DNA of 64,000 nt from Amborella trichopoda (lineage: Eukaryota; Streptophyta; Magnoliopsida; Amborellales; Amborellaceae). Of this stretch, positions 49,531 through 58,959 are shown piece after piece. Location of the stretch: positions 492,262-556,261 of the forward strand of contig NW_006499583.1 in NCBI RefSeq assembly GCF_000471905.2, written 5' to 3'. Each line of letters begins with the position of its first letter. Position 1 is the stretch's first letter. The notes below the pieces were generated by a model that was given only the letters and a program-made list of their open reading frames with translations, did no database searches and was not told the origin of the DNA. The translations under genes were made by a program, and so were the position numbers.

Positions 49531-52417
49531 TTTTTTTTTTTTGAACGGTAACGTACGACTTACCATTAATTCAAATGTAAAATACAAGATATTTTAACAA
49601 AGACACAAGATTACAAAAATGAAGTAACCAACAGAGATGGAGTATGGACTCCTCCTTTGGCAAGAACATCGGTATCTTCATTCGCCTCTCTATAACAATG
49701 TTGGACTGTTGCCATAGAAGTTGACAAAATATCCGAAATTTGATGAAAAATGGTCCTTAATCTCAAAGGAATATGGGTCTTTCTCTTGCTCCAGGCAATG
49801 ACATTTGCTGATTCTCCTTCGATAATCCTGTCCCTTTCCAAAGTACATAGCAATTTCAAACCTTCTAATAAACCTCGTGCTTCAGCCTCATTTGCTGTTG
49901 TGATACCACAAGGACTCGAGTAAGAAAATATAATGTGACAATTATTTCTGATGAGACCACCATAGCAAGCTGGTCCTGGATTGCCAAGTGAACTTCTATC
50001 AAAATTAAGTTTAAAGGAATTCACTGGTGGTGGTATCCAAACAACCTCATTATAAGTGTCGGTGGTAATACCTATAGTTGCAACTGCCAAGGGATTACTA
50101 ATGATAAGACTTTTAGGAATAAAGTCACTATCCTTATGAGCGAAGAACGAATCAGCTGCAACTGCCAAAATATTCGATTTTAATGTAGACAGATCTGTAC
50201 TTTTACTATAAAAAACTATTTTATTTCTTTCCTTCCACACACTCCAAAGAAGGCTAACCCAAATAGATCTCCAAAGAATAGTTCCCATCTTTGAAATATT
50301 GGGTGTGATCCATTGGTCAAGAAGAGTTCTGACATTATGGGGCAAAGGTAATGACAAATTGAGACATTGCCGAGCCCAATCCCAAAGGTATGTAACAAAA
50401 AGGCATGAGAGGAAAAGATGCTACGAAGTTTCATCACTGTCTTTGCAAAGAATACATACATTGGTGATAATAAACCCCATCTTTCTCAAGTTTTCAACAG
50501 TTGCTAATTTATCTTAGGAAAAGTTCCATAAGAATAGTTGCACTTTAAGAGGCAAATGCAATTTCTTAATCTTGAATAAACCAAGATCCCAGTCTCTCCA
50601 ACGATCAGAAAATAATAGATTGTAGGTTGACTTAACTGAAAAATCTCCCAAAAATGAAGCTATCATCCATATTTCGAGTCAAATATGTATCATTCAATAA
50701 TTCCAACAATGTTTGATACTTCTCAATGAATCTGTCTGCACCTCTCCTGTAGCTGCAAGGAATGGACCAACCAATATTAGTTTAAACACTCCCACTGGCC
50801 TCCTTGACAGATGCTAGTGGGTTTAAAGCTTTTAAGAAAACCTCAAGAAAAAAGTATCTCAACGGGTCATCTCCAATCCATTTGTCAAACCAAAAGAGAG
50901 TGGATTATCCATTCCCCACTATTTTTTGGAATTGCCATAGATATACAAATCTCTCATAGTCAATACCTCTCCAAACATGGGAAAAATTTATCTTGTTTCT
51001 TGGACTTTTAATGAGGCCAAAGCTCAAATCCATTCCATATTTATCTCTCAGAACAAGCACTCAGAAAGACTTCGGTTGTGAATGGATCATCCACCACTAT
51101 TTTATTAAAAGTGTCGAGTTCATATGTTTCAGTCTCCTAACACCCAATCCTCCTTCTTTCATTGGTCTACAAACTTTTTCCCAACTCAGAAGGTGAAATC
51201 TTTTCTTTCTTATGTCATCTCCCCACAAGAAATCTTTCATAATTCTCTCTAGTTGTTTTTCAACTTCTTTTGGCATCTTAAATAAGGACATAAAATATAC
51301 TAGGAGGTTGGACAAAGTAAATTTAATCAACGTATATCTTCACGCCATAGAAAGAGTTTTAGCTTTCCAGTGTCCAGTTTCTTGTCAAATCTCTCCACCA
51401 CCGGATCTCAAATTGATCTTGAAGGCCACGAATCCACTAAGGGAATTCCCAAATAAGTAAAAAATAAAGACTCAACCCCACAACCTAATAAATGTAACAT
51501 TCTTGATACAACCATTTGCGGACAGCCAATACCAATAAGATTGATTTTACTCAAATTAACTTTAAGTCCAATTGAGAGTTCCACATTTTTCAAGAAAATC
51601 CATAGGCAAGTGATTTCCTTAACGTGGGATCACATAATATAATTGTATCATCAGCATACTGTAAATGTGATACTATAAGACCATTATTATCAATATTAAT
51701 AGCTGATATGATCATTTGCATTGTCAATCCATTGAGCATGACACTAAAGCTCTCAGCTACAAAAGTATATAAAAATGGTGAAAGAGGGTCCCCTTGTCTC
51801 AATCTTTTTTATCCTTTAAAAAACCAGTTGGTTCACCATTAACAAGAACAAAAAAATGGGTAGAAGACAGGCAACTATCAATCCACAATTGTCACCTCAA
51901 ATGAAAAGCCATTTTAGCCATGATAGTTTGTAGTACTCCCCAATCAACCTTATCATATGTCTTCTCAAAGTCTAGCTTACAAATAAGGCCCGGCTTGTCA
52001 TCCTTGATTGTTGAGTGGATATATTCTTGTGCAACCAAAATACTATCTATAATTTGTCTATCCTTCAAGAATGCTGATTGTGCTCCTTTAATAACCATGT
52101 GAATCACTCTGCGCAGTTTATTGGCTAAAATTTTTGCTATGATTTTATATAGACTACTAATAAGACTAATAGGACGAATATCTTTGATCTCCGAAATTAC
52201 ATTTTTCTTTGGAATTAAAGCAATAAAAGTGGAATTTATGGCAATATTAACTTTACATCTCCAATAAAATTCTTCCAATAATTGAACAATATCATCTTTT
52301 AAAATATCCCAAAACGATTGAAAAAAAACCATTGGGTATCCATCTGAGCCAGGAACCTCATCTCTGCCTAGGCCAAAGACTACATCTTCGATTTCTTGTT
52401 CTTCAAATTTCTCTCCA
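49531..52417 (-). mobile_element. LINE4: 5'-truncated LINE inserted in LINE3, with target duplication
   Basis: Flanked by TGGTCCCAAAGG at 49519-49530 and 52418-52429 (agreement continues into TTT). Directly beside the left copy is a T run (49531-49542), the poly(A) tail of a minus-strand insert. The element begins, 5'-truncated, in the fingers region of RT (EKFEEQEIEDVVFGLGRDEV) and runs to the 3' UTR, about 2.9 kb. This is the classic outcome of target-primed reverse transcription, and it post-dates LINE3. Confidence 0.93.
49611..52417 (-). pseudogene. LINE4 ORF2 fragment (RT, zf-RVT, RNase H)
   Basis: RT: 51892-52417 includes IALIPKKN, DIRPISLISSLYKIIAKI and KLDFEKTYDKVDW; 51590-51802 has RQGDPLSPFLYTF and an intact YADD at 51647-51658; 51408-51593 has GLKVNLSKINLIGIG. 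The thumb is at 51097-51330 (FLWGDDIRKKRFHLLSWEKV). A zf-RVT-like CILCKDSDE part lies near 50440-50470. RNase H spans most of 49611-50050 (KLNFDRSSLGNPGPACYGGL, ANEAEARGLLEGLKLL, CYREANEDTDVLAKGG); IEGES replaces the usual IEGDS. It is the best preserved of the four LINEs but still has frameshifts and stops. Confidence 0.88.
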
Positions 52418-53365
52418 TGGTCCCAAAGGTTTAGAAGGTTCAAAATGAATATTCAAGGAAGACGGTGAGTCCACTTGGGGGTTACTGCCATGGCCCCCAC
52501 TAAGTGCTCGAAACGGGGGCACTAGGTACGTCCTCCATGGTCAACAAAAAAGGCTACCCCTATCAAAATCCACCCCTAATGAACAATTCTGAGCATGAAC
52601 ATCATGGTTTTTCCGGGCAGAGACCCTCTGCCACTCGATATCCTTCTTTACTTCACCAGATTGTAAGGCTCCCTTTCCTCTATCCGAAATTTTCAATGAT
52701 TATCAATTTTTTTAACCAAGGTAGTAGTGCCCTCAACTGACACAGTTACCTCAAAAGATATCTGATCCACTTGCAAATGGATTCTCTTGGGAATAACGAG
52801 ACCCCGAACTCTCCAAATTTTAACTCTAACATACTTAAAATCCTTCCCAATAAGAGAATCCCAATCAACATCCAAACAGTCACCACAGAAGTTGGCGAGT
52901 TTTTGTATAATGGTTAAGCTCCATGCATGCAATGGTATCCCCCTCAACATGATCCAAATCTCTTCTCTACGCATAAAGGACTCATGAATAGTGGGTTTCC
53001 AACAATCCAAAGATAGAAGTTTACCCCTCACCCTGGGAAATCTACGTTGTAAAGCTTTAATAACATCCGTCCCTGATTGTAGTAGAAAGCCACCTTATTT
53101 GCACCAAGAACCTTTAGTGCTGGGACATAATCCAGACCCCACCCCCTCCTAGCCCAATCATCAAGAACAACAACGTCACCAGATGGAAGGGAGAAAGAAC
53201 CCACTACACAAAGCTTAGTCTTTGATACCAAACCATCCACCAAAGAACGATCAATAGCATTAAAGAGAAGGAAGAAGACTCTCCATCTTCTACATATTCC
53301 TCCATTCCCCTTCTATTAGCAGTATCATGATCAAACTAGTTCAAACCATTTTGCCAGCTCTTAGA

Positions 53366-53830
53366 ACATTTGGCCGCAATTATAGTCATTAAGCAGGCAC
53401 ATCAAGTGGTTACTAACCATTGATGAACAGTTACAATGTTTCAAGTAAGCAGTCACTTCCATAGGCCATTCTAACATCTATAGATGGGTTCTTTTTTCTC
53501 ATTTTCAGATATGCCTTTACTCTCTCTCTCTACCCAACTTCTCACTATCTAATCAAATTTACGTTCCTTCTCTAAAACAATACAACTACAATACATACAG
53601 TGCTTCTGGTTTGCATGCATGGAACCTAAAAGTGAATTTGAGACTTCATAAAGCAAATTTGAGACTTTCTTTCCTGTGTCCGAAAGACAAATATGCTCAA
53701 TTTATGCACACTGGTTATAAGATACAAAATGGGCAAATATTGGCTTGAGAAAGTGCTCTTGCATTGCCCAAAAACAAGAAGAAATTAGTATTTTTTTCTC
53801 TGCCCCTATTTCACCCTGCTTTCCAACACC
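53366..53830 (+). mobile_element. Copia LTR-like remnant (copy 2)
   Basis: Matches 24040-24490 in the same orientation (acatttggcc, acaatgtttcaagtaa-cagtcacttcca, tgggttcttttttctc, ctctctacccaacttctcac, gctcaatttatg). ctatagatgggttc (about 53476) sits where an LTR TATA box would be. It abuts the 5' end of LINE3. No Copia coding sequence follows it here. Confidence 0.55.
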
Positions 53831-53839
53831 ATAATTCAT

Positions 53840-54830
53840 TCAAACTCAAGAGGCTAGTTTAGTTTCAAGTAGCAATAAATTCAAAGCATCTTAGGAGCTC
53901 AAAAAAATATATGTTCTCTTTTGAAATTGTTTTTGGGGTCATTTCCATGAATAAAATTTGATTTGGAGCTCAAATCCCTCTAGTCCAACGCCTATTTGAT
54001 TGGATGGCTTGGCATGGCATGTCATGGCAAAGAATTTGCAGCATTGTTGGAGCTCTTTTGTTGAGAGGACTGCTTTTGGAGACGAAGACAGTGATATAGC
54101 ACTTTCTTGGGTCTCTCACATTAAAAGTTTGGTGGAGTAACATAATAGTTATAATGTAAACATTGAAATAGAGAACTGATGGGTTAAGTAGCAAACAAAC
54201 TCAAACCTATAATTCAGTTTTAACAGAAAGCGGAACAACATACCCCAGACAAAACGTAGAGGAATTTATCAAACCTAATGATGGTCACTATCTAAAAATG
54301 ATGAGAAAGCCACATAAAGCATAAAAAGAGAAAAAAAAAACTAGTAAAAGATATTGAATGAAAAATACAAGCAATAAACGAGAAACATAAGCAATAAAAG
54401 TGAGGAGACATTCAAAGTGAAACAGAAAAACTGTTCCATTGAACAACTGGGTATAACAAATAAATTAAAACGGCAATGAAGAGAACTTTTGAGTGGTTGA
54501 GCCCTGGGATCATAAGAAATACAAAAGAATGAGGGAGTATAAGTGGGGATCCATGCCCTATAGGCTATGAAATTTATAAAAAAGCTCTTAAAAACCAAGC
54601 CATTACAAAAAACAAAGGTGATTTCTATTGTATTGCTGAAACCACTGGGTTGAACCTGAAGAGTGGCTCCATGGGCTCATGTTGATGGCAAGCAATATGT
54701 GCACTAACCACAACATAAAGATGATCTATATACAAATAATAGTAAAAACTTATAGAAACTGATACTCAAGGATTTACAGCAACATTTCACTGCCTGACCG
54801 TGTAAAGAGGGTACATTTCCATTACCATCT
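53840..54830. other. Intergenic stretch, no supported gene
   Basis: AT-rich. Minus-strand frames at 53970-54194 and 54341-54598 show no recognisable domain and no splice context. Lies downstream of the glyoxalase I polyadenylation signal. Confidence 0.55.
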
Positions 54831-54837
54831 CAACTTG

Positions 54838-55011
54838 TTTATTTAGTCATCACATGATGCTGCATTACTTTTTTTATCGGTCATAGAATGCCTTCAATTT
54901 TGTCATATCAAACAGAATAACAGGAACATAGGAACTTGTATTTCCAGGCATACCAGCAGGACCAAATATGATACTATGAAGACCATCACTGCGTGCTCTT
55001 TTCTCCAATTC
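54838..55011 (-). other. Probable 3' UTR exon of the glyoxalase I gene
   Basis: Begins directly after an acceptor (TTTTAACAG, ending at 55012) and ends near an AATAAA signal (54838-54843). A donor GTGAGT at 55205-55200, seven bases after the glyoxalase stop codon, would give a 194-bp intron. The block is open for 46 codons in one frame (ELEKRARSDGLHSIIF...KLKAFYDR, stop 54874-54876), but joining it to the upstream phase of the glyoxalase gene would hit a stop after eight codons. A 3' UTR exon is therefore the better reading; a terminal coding exon of another gene remains possible. Confidence 0.5.
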
Positions 55012-55209
55012 CTGTTAAAACGGAAGGATCCATATTCAATTCTATTTCCTCGAATAAGCAATTTGGGAACAAGAGCATACCATAATAAATAGATTCATAT
55101 GTTACATATATATTACATCAGAAAGGCAAGCAGCAACAAATATCGAAATAAAGAGAGCAGTTTCTCAAGGAAAGAATATCAACTGGCAAGGTAGGATGCA
55201 CTCACTTTA

Positions 55210-55310
55210 TTAAGCAGCATTGGCTGCTATTTGCCCTATCCTAGATAGATCAAATATTTCTATCCAATAGCCATCAGGGTCTTTAATGAATGCCAAACCT
55301 TTCATTTTTC
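55210..55310 (-). CDS. Glyoxalase I (lactoylglutathione lyase), last coding exon
   Basis: Glyoxalase I converts the hemithioacetal of methylglyoxal and glutathione to S-lactoylglutathione in the cytosol. This exon follows an acceptor (GTAATTGCAG, ending 55311) and encodes (G)KMKGLAFIKDPDGYWIEIFD, then LSRIGQIAANAA and a stop at 55210-55212. KMKGLAFIKDPDGYWIEIFDL is the standard C-terminus of plant glyoxalase I (about 185 residues in the short form); the Glu in YWIEIFD is the family's metal-binding catalytic residue and is present. No damage is visible in the exon. I could not find the upstream exons between 55320 and 62000; they may lie beyond the window, or the exon may be an orphan. Confidence 0.8.
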
Positions 55311-55319
55311 CTGCAATTA

Positions 55320-55584
55320 CAAAAAAAACTATTGAGGCACCAAGATAATTGTACAAAAAGCAACTCAAAAATCAAGCTGTCTTAATTTCAAAACCAAAGA
55401 CTTCATTTTTCTTTGTTCAGTTAGTACATTATAGGCACGCTGCAATGGAAACTTGGGGTGTGTTTGGATGCACAAGATAGTCTTGATAAGTGTTGATTAT
55501 CCATGATTAAGTTATCCAAAGTACCACATATGCTAAAGATGTGTTTGAGATACGCTTTTAGGTGGTTTCCAATAGTGCTTATCT
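55320..55584. other. Intron-like DNA upstream of the glyoxalase exon
   Basis: T/A-rich, non-coding. It contains ggtgtgtttggatgcacaag (about 55457), which resembles the end of a MITE, but I found no matching opposite end. Confidence 0.45.
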
Positions 55585-56100
55585 GAAAAGCTTTCTATAT
55601 GCCACTAGGCACAGCAAATTTATATATGCCACTCTCCCCCAGCAGTCTTATATAAATGAATGATTGGGATAACTTTAGCCATAACATCACAAGCTGGTCA
55701 CCGTTTGATCCAAATTTGACGTCTCAGAGTAGTTTATTTTTAATTTTTCTCCATATCATATTAACATAAAATTTGGTGTGTGTCATCATCTCAATAGGGT
55801 GCACCTACAAACAATATTAAAAAAATATTTTCAAAAAACTAACATGACCAAACTGCCCCTGAAACTTTTGGAGGTATCTTGGTCATTTTATTTTTCAATA
55901 TTTTTCATAGGTGCAACTCTATGAGAGGATGGGACACCCAAAATTTGATGTCAATAATTTGTAGAAAAAAATTTATGTCAATATGATTTGTAGAAAAAAA
56001 TTTAAAATAAAATAGTGTTTAGGCATGACATTGTGATTAGGGTTATCTCAAACATCCATTGAGAGAGAGAGAACAGTTGACAGAGGGTGGAGAATCAAGA
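55585..56100. mobile_element. Mutator-like MITE (copy 2)
   Basis: The interior matches copy 1 at 7710-8216 over several hundred bases: catcatctcaatagggtgca (copy 1 catcttctcattggggtgca), then ttggtcattttatt, ccaaaatttg(a/g)tgtcaataat, aaaataaaatagtgt and gacattgtgatt. The left end gaaaagctttctatatgcc resembles the copy 1 terminus gaaagctttctatgcttcc. The right end has drifted or been replaced (gagagagagagaacagttga). No target duplication was identified. Non-coding. Confidence 0.7.
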
Positions 56101-56129
56101 GAAGGGTCTTCTCATTGAACCAAGAAAAT

Positions 56130-56132
<3 letters not shown>

Positions 56133-56183
<51 letters not shown>
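56133..56183. repeat. CT microsatellite
   Basis: Pure CT run followed by four tatc/tcta units. It separates the MITE copy from the coproporphyrinogen oxidase fragment. Confidence 0.9.
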
Positions 56184-56191
<8 letters not shown>

Positions 56192-56205
56192 GTTCCTACT
56201 ACTAT

Positions 56206-56786
56206 TCAAAACCTTATAGCAAATAATAAATAAATCAGTCCAGTACTAAAACCAGCCACAAACAAAGGCAGAAGCCCAAGCTTCACACTAGGATCAGAAG
56301 AGGCATTTCCCTTTGCTACCCTATAAGCACCAAATGGCAATGTTCCGTAAACAATGGAGACATTAACAACTGCTTTCTCCCAAATATGGCCATCCCATAA
56401 AACCCTACTAATTCCAACAGCACATCTGGATCTGGACCACACATCTTCCATAAATGAAGTTTTCTCATCACTTTCTCTAATGGCTGAGGACACACCATCC
56501 AGAGCTTCACATATAATGCATATGACTTGAGGCCTAAGACATGAAAAAGATGAAGAAAAAATGGAGCATTCTCTAAAGAAAGCTTCAGGTTTTTTGAAAA
56601 CCTTTTTCCTTTCAATGGCAGCTGGAAAGGGTTAGAGGTTGAATCTACCACCACTAGGGGGGGCCATTTTGCAGGTAGGGTAGAGGAGGGTTTTGTGGAG
56701 TCGCAAAGGGTTTAAGAGAGATTTGTTGTTTGGAGAAGAGAGAGGGAGGCAGCAAGGAGAGAGAGAGGGGATGGTGTTTGGCATTT
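56206..56786 (-). pseudogene. Coproporphyrinogen III oxidase (oxygen-dependent) N-terminal fragment, broken
   Basis: The intact enzyme decarboxylates coproporphyrinogen III to protoporphyrinogen IX in plastids during haem and chlorophyll synthesis. Here a candidate start at 56784-56786 opens a Ser/Pro-rich leader (MPNTIPSLSPCCLPLSSPNN), ended by a stop near 56635. After frameshifts, one frame reads ICEALDGVSSAIRESDEKTS, FMEDVWSRSRCAVGISRVLW, DGHIWEKAVVNVSIVYGTLP, then YRVAKGNASSDPS and LPLFVAGFS. The family has [33 protein letters not shown] and FFAAGISS at these places, so the glycine-rich motif is destroyed. The similarity stops near 56240; the rest of the enzyme is absent. Gene duplicate that decayed. 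Confidence 0.75.
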
Positions 56787-56789
56787 TGG

Positions 56790-57130
56790 GGTCTTTGCAG
56801 CTAGTGAGAGATGATGCACTGCGATAGGTAACCAGTGGAGAGAGATGGTTTATATCCCACTAATGGGAGAAGAGAGGCAAAACTGGGAGTTCTGAGAAAC
56901 GATGATCATGATTTGAGAAGGGTTTTGTTACATTTATGGAGGCCGTGAATTAAAAACCCTGGTCATAGAGATGGAGCGAGTCCGCTGTATTGGTTTTACC
57001 ATTTTCGTTAAAGAGAAAATCTGCCTGATATGTCTTGGCTAGTTGGCCCTTTATGGGTTGGCTTTAAATTGGTGAATTAGGTACTCAGACTCCTGTTGGT
57101 TTCATTCATGGTGGATAAAGGGTTGGGTAC
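56790..57130. other. Sequence upstream of the coproporphyrinogen oxidase fragment
   Basis: No coding region is seen. It would be the former promoter/5' UTR if the duplicate carried it. gagagagagaggggatggtg at about 56760-56778 overlaps the leader. Confidence 0.4.
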
Positions 57131-57139
57131 TGTTGTTGC

Positions 57140-57730
57140 TCCATTGGGAGAGAGGTGGGTTACGGTTGGGACCTCACTCTTGTTACCGTCATTCTATAGA
57201 CAGACCGGTTTGGAAGCAACTTGATGGACCTTCTAGAATACCGTCATTCTATAGATAAGGAGGAGCTTCTTCCTTTTTCCTGCGCGACAGCTACTGAATG
57301 TTGTCGGCTACCGACGATCTAAGCCCACCCCGAATTAGTGTAGTGTTCATGTAGTTAGTCTATAGAGTTGCTTCCGCGGTTAAAATGGTAGCGGGGTGGT
57401 GGACCCTAACTAAGAAAAGGTAGTGGAACCAGGCTACTACAAAGGAAGTATGGGATGACCTAAGCTACCGTCATTCTATAGAGTTTGGGAGCTCAGCTAT
57501 CTTTTTCTAGAGCTACAAAAAGAGGCGACTGGTATCGAAGATCGCGATGGCTCATAAGTGCGACGAACAAACAGCTAAGTCCTATTTTTTGCGTTCAAAG
57601 AACCTTCGAAGCCAGCTTGTGTAGCAGATAAGGCGGGTTGGTACAAGTTCAGTCGTTAAGCTACACGAGGCTAAGGGCGCGTTGGATTCAGTCTTTGCTG
57701 AATTGCAACGAGTTCAGTCGTTAAGCTAGC
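57140..57730. other. Organelle-like (mitochondrial-style) patch with short direct repeats
   Basis: About 600 bp that is less AT-rich than its surroundings and reads like plant mitochondrial intergenic DNA. taccgtcattctatag occurs three times (57184, 57239, 57466) and agttcagtcgttaagcta twice (57646, 57711). No mitochondrial gene is recognised, so nuclear-integrated mitochondrial DNA is an inference from texture only. Confidence 0.35.
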
Positions 57731-57739
57731 CTAATCCAA

Positions 57740-58320
57740 ACAACAGCTATCACAATAGGCAGAGACATAATGGTACTCACCAAACAACTAAAAAGTAATA
57801 TTATACAAGATATACAAAGTTTAGAAAAGCAATATGCTTGCAATATAATTAACTATGCTTGGAATAGGGCACAGCCCTATCAAGATCTAACATTCTACTG
57901 CAGTTAAATTCAAGCTCCAAGAGCTTCAAAAGCAATGGAACAATTTAGCCCCATTTATCATCATAAAAATGTTGAAGTCTTGAACATTGTTTTTCTCTTA
58001 TATTCAGATTTCTGAGTGTAACGCCCCAAATGTGCCAGTAAAAATTATGATTACGATTCCAGAATATCGAAGAAAATCGGGAGAACTAACACACAGAGGG
58101 ACACTTTCACCCTAAATGCCATATAGTAGGAGTTTTTTACATATAACTACAGTAATGAGGAGTTCCAAAGACTATTGATCAATCTCCGCTAAATTTTACA
58201 ACAAACTGATATATAGGTTCCGACACCCTTGATTCAGGCCTTGAAAGCATATTACAAATCTTAAGAAGGAAATATAAAAAGAATTGGAAAAAGTATCAGC
58301 ACCAAAGGGACTTATGACAC
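57740..58320. other. Intergenic / intron-like DNA
   Basis: AT-rich, no supported coding region. It lies between the organelle-like patch and the exon-like block. Confidence 0.5.
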
Positions 58321-58334
58321 TCACACCCGTATAC

Positions 58335-58433
58335 CTAGATATATGCAAGGATGCTGTCCACTCTCTAGCTTCGTCGACTTGAGCTTTAAGTGAATCTAGA
58401 ATGTCAAGCGTTTCTCTCTCTGTTTGATGACTT
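58335..58433 (-). other. Exon-like block of unknown gene
   Basis: A 99-bp block on the minus strand between an acceptor-like TGTGTAG (ending 58434) and a donor-like GTATAC (58334-58329). Read from its second base it is open: SHQTERETLDILDSLKAQVD, then EAREWTASLHIS. The peptide is polar and heptad-like. I do not recognise it, and no partner exon was found; it is on the same strand as the glyoxalase and oxidase pieces. Confidence 0.3.
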
Positions 58434-58540
58434 CTACACACAGCAGAAGGGTGTGAGCAATATTAAGCATCCCGTGTCTCATCCTTACTTCAGCACGTAA
58501 GAAAATCGAAGTCGCTCTTTCTTTCTCTCTCTCTCTCTCT

Positions 58541-58910
58541 NNNNNNNNNNNNNNNNNNNNNNNNNNNNNNNNNNNNNNNNNNNNNNNNNNNNNNNNNNNN
58601 NNNNNNNNNNNNNNNNNNNNNNNNNNNNNNNNNNNNNNNNNNNNNNNNNNNNNNNNNNNNNNNNNNNNNNNNNNNNNNNNNNNNNNNNNNNNNNNNNNNN
58701 NNNNNNNNNNNNNNNNNNNNNNNNNNNNNNNNNNNNNNNNNNNNNNNNNNNNNNNNNNNNNNNNNNNNNNNNNNNNNNNNNNNNNNNNNNNNNNNNNNNN
58801 NNNNNNNNNNGGTAGGTACGAACTAATTAAGTACTACTACCGTCCGTTCGTCTACTACCTTACCTTACTACGTACACGTAACGTAAATAACGTAAGTACG
58901 CTCTTCTTCT

Positions 58911-58956
<46 letters not shown>
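58541..58956. other. Assembly gap, odd flank and CT run
   Basis: 270 N at 58541-58810, preceded by a CT run (58522-58540) and followed by about 100 bp with almost no base runs longer than two (ggtaggtacgaactaattaa..., to about 58895) and then CTT/CT repeats (58900-58956). The composition suggests an assembly or consensus artefact at the gap edge. Confidence 0.8.
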
Positions 58957-58957
<1 letters not shown>

Positions 58958-58959
58958 AT

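Larger units (their letters stand above)
48418..53300 (-). pseudogene. LINE3 ORF1 (DUF4283-like), split by LINE4
   Basis: The N-terminal part is at 53243-52693: GVDGLVSKTKL-like start, LANFCGDCLDVDWDSL, IWRVRGLVIPKRIHLQVDQI. The C-terminal part is at 49518-48418 (NRKVYLDKIDGERSVKYARM, then a polar tail with KKTDKKSKEKSSFWGSRSSA). Between them lies LINE4; deleting it with one target-site copy joins ...FEPSKPLGP with QNRKVYLD... in frame. ORF1 ends at 48418, inside the start of ORF2. Other frame breaks exist (for example near 53030), so it is not functional now. Confidence 0.75.
45356..53320 (-). mobile_element. LINE3: L1-type LINE, 3'-truncated, host of LINE4
   Basis: Minus-strand LINE reading from about 53320 downward: ORF1 (53300-52433, continued at 49518-48418), ORF2 endonuclease, RT and the region after RT, ending at about 45391 (GEFSVKSCY). 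The zf-RVT, RNase H and poly(A) expected next are missing, which is unusual because LINEs normally lose the 5' end; a deletion or rearrangement at about 45355 is the likely cause. LINE4 (49531-52417) is inserted in ORF1. Frames are longer and cleaner than in LINE1. Confidence 0.85.

Noticed and set aside
54874-55011. A separate coding gene ending ...KLKAFYDR
   Set aside because: The 46-codon frame is not in phase with the upstream glyoxalase exon and fits a 3' UTR exon position before AATAAA; a frame this long arises by chance reasonably often.
55450-55600. A second Tourist-like MITE starting ggtgtgtttggatg
   Set aside because: No matching opposite end or TAA duplication could be found.
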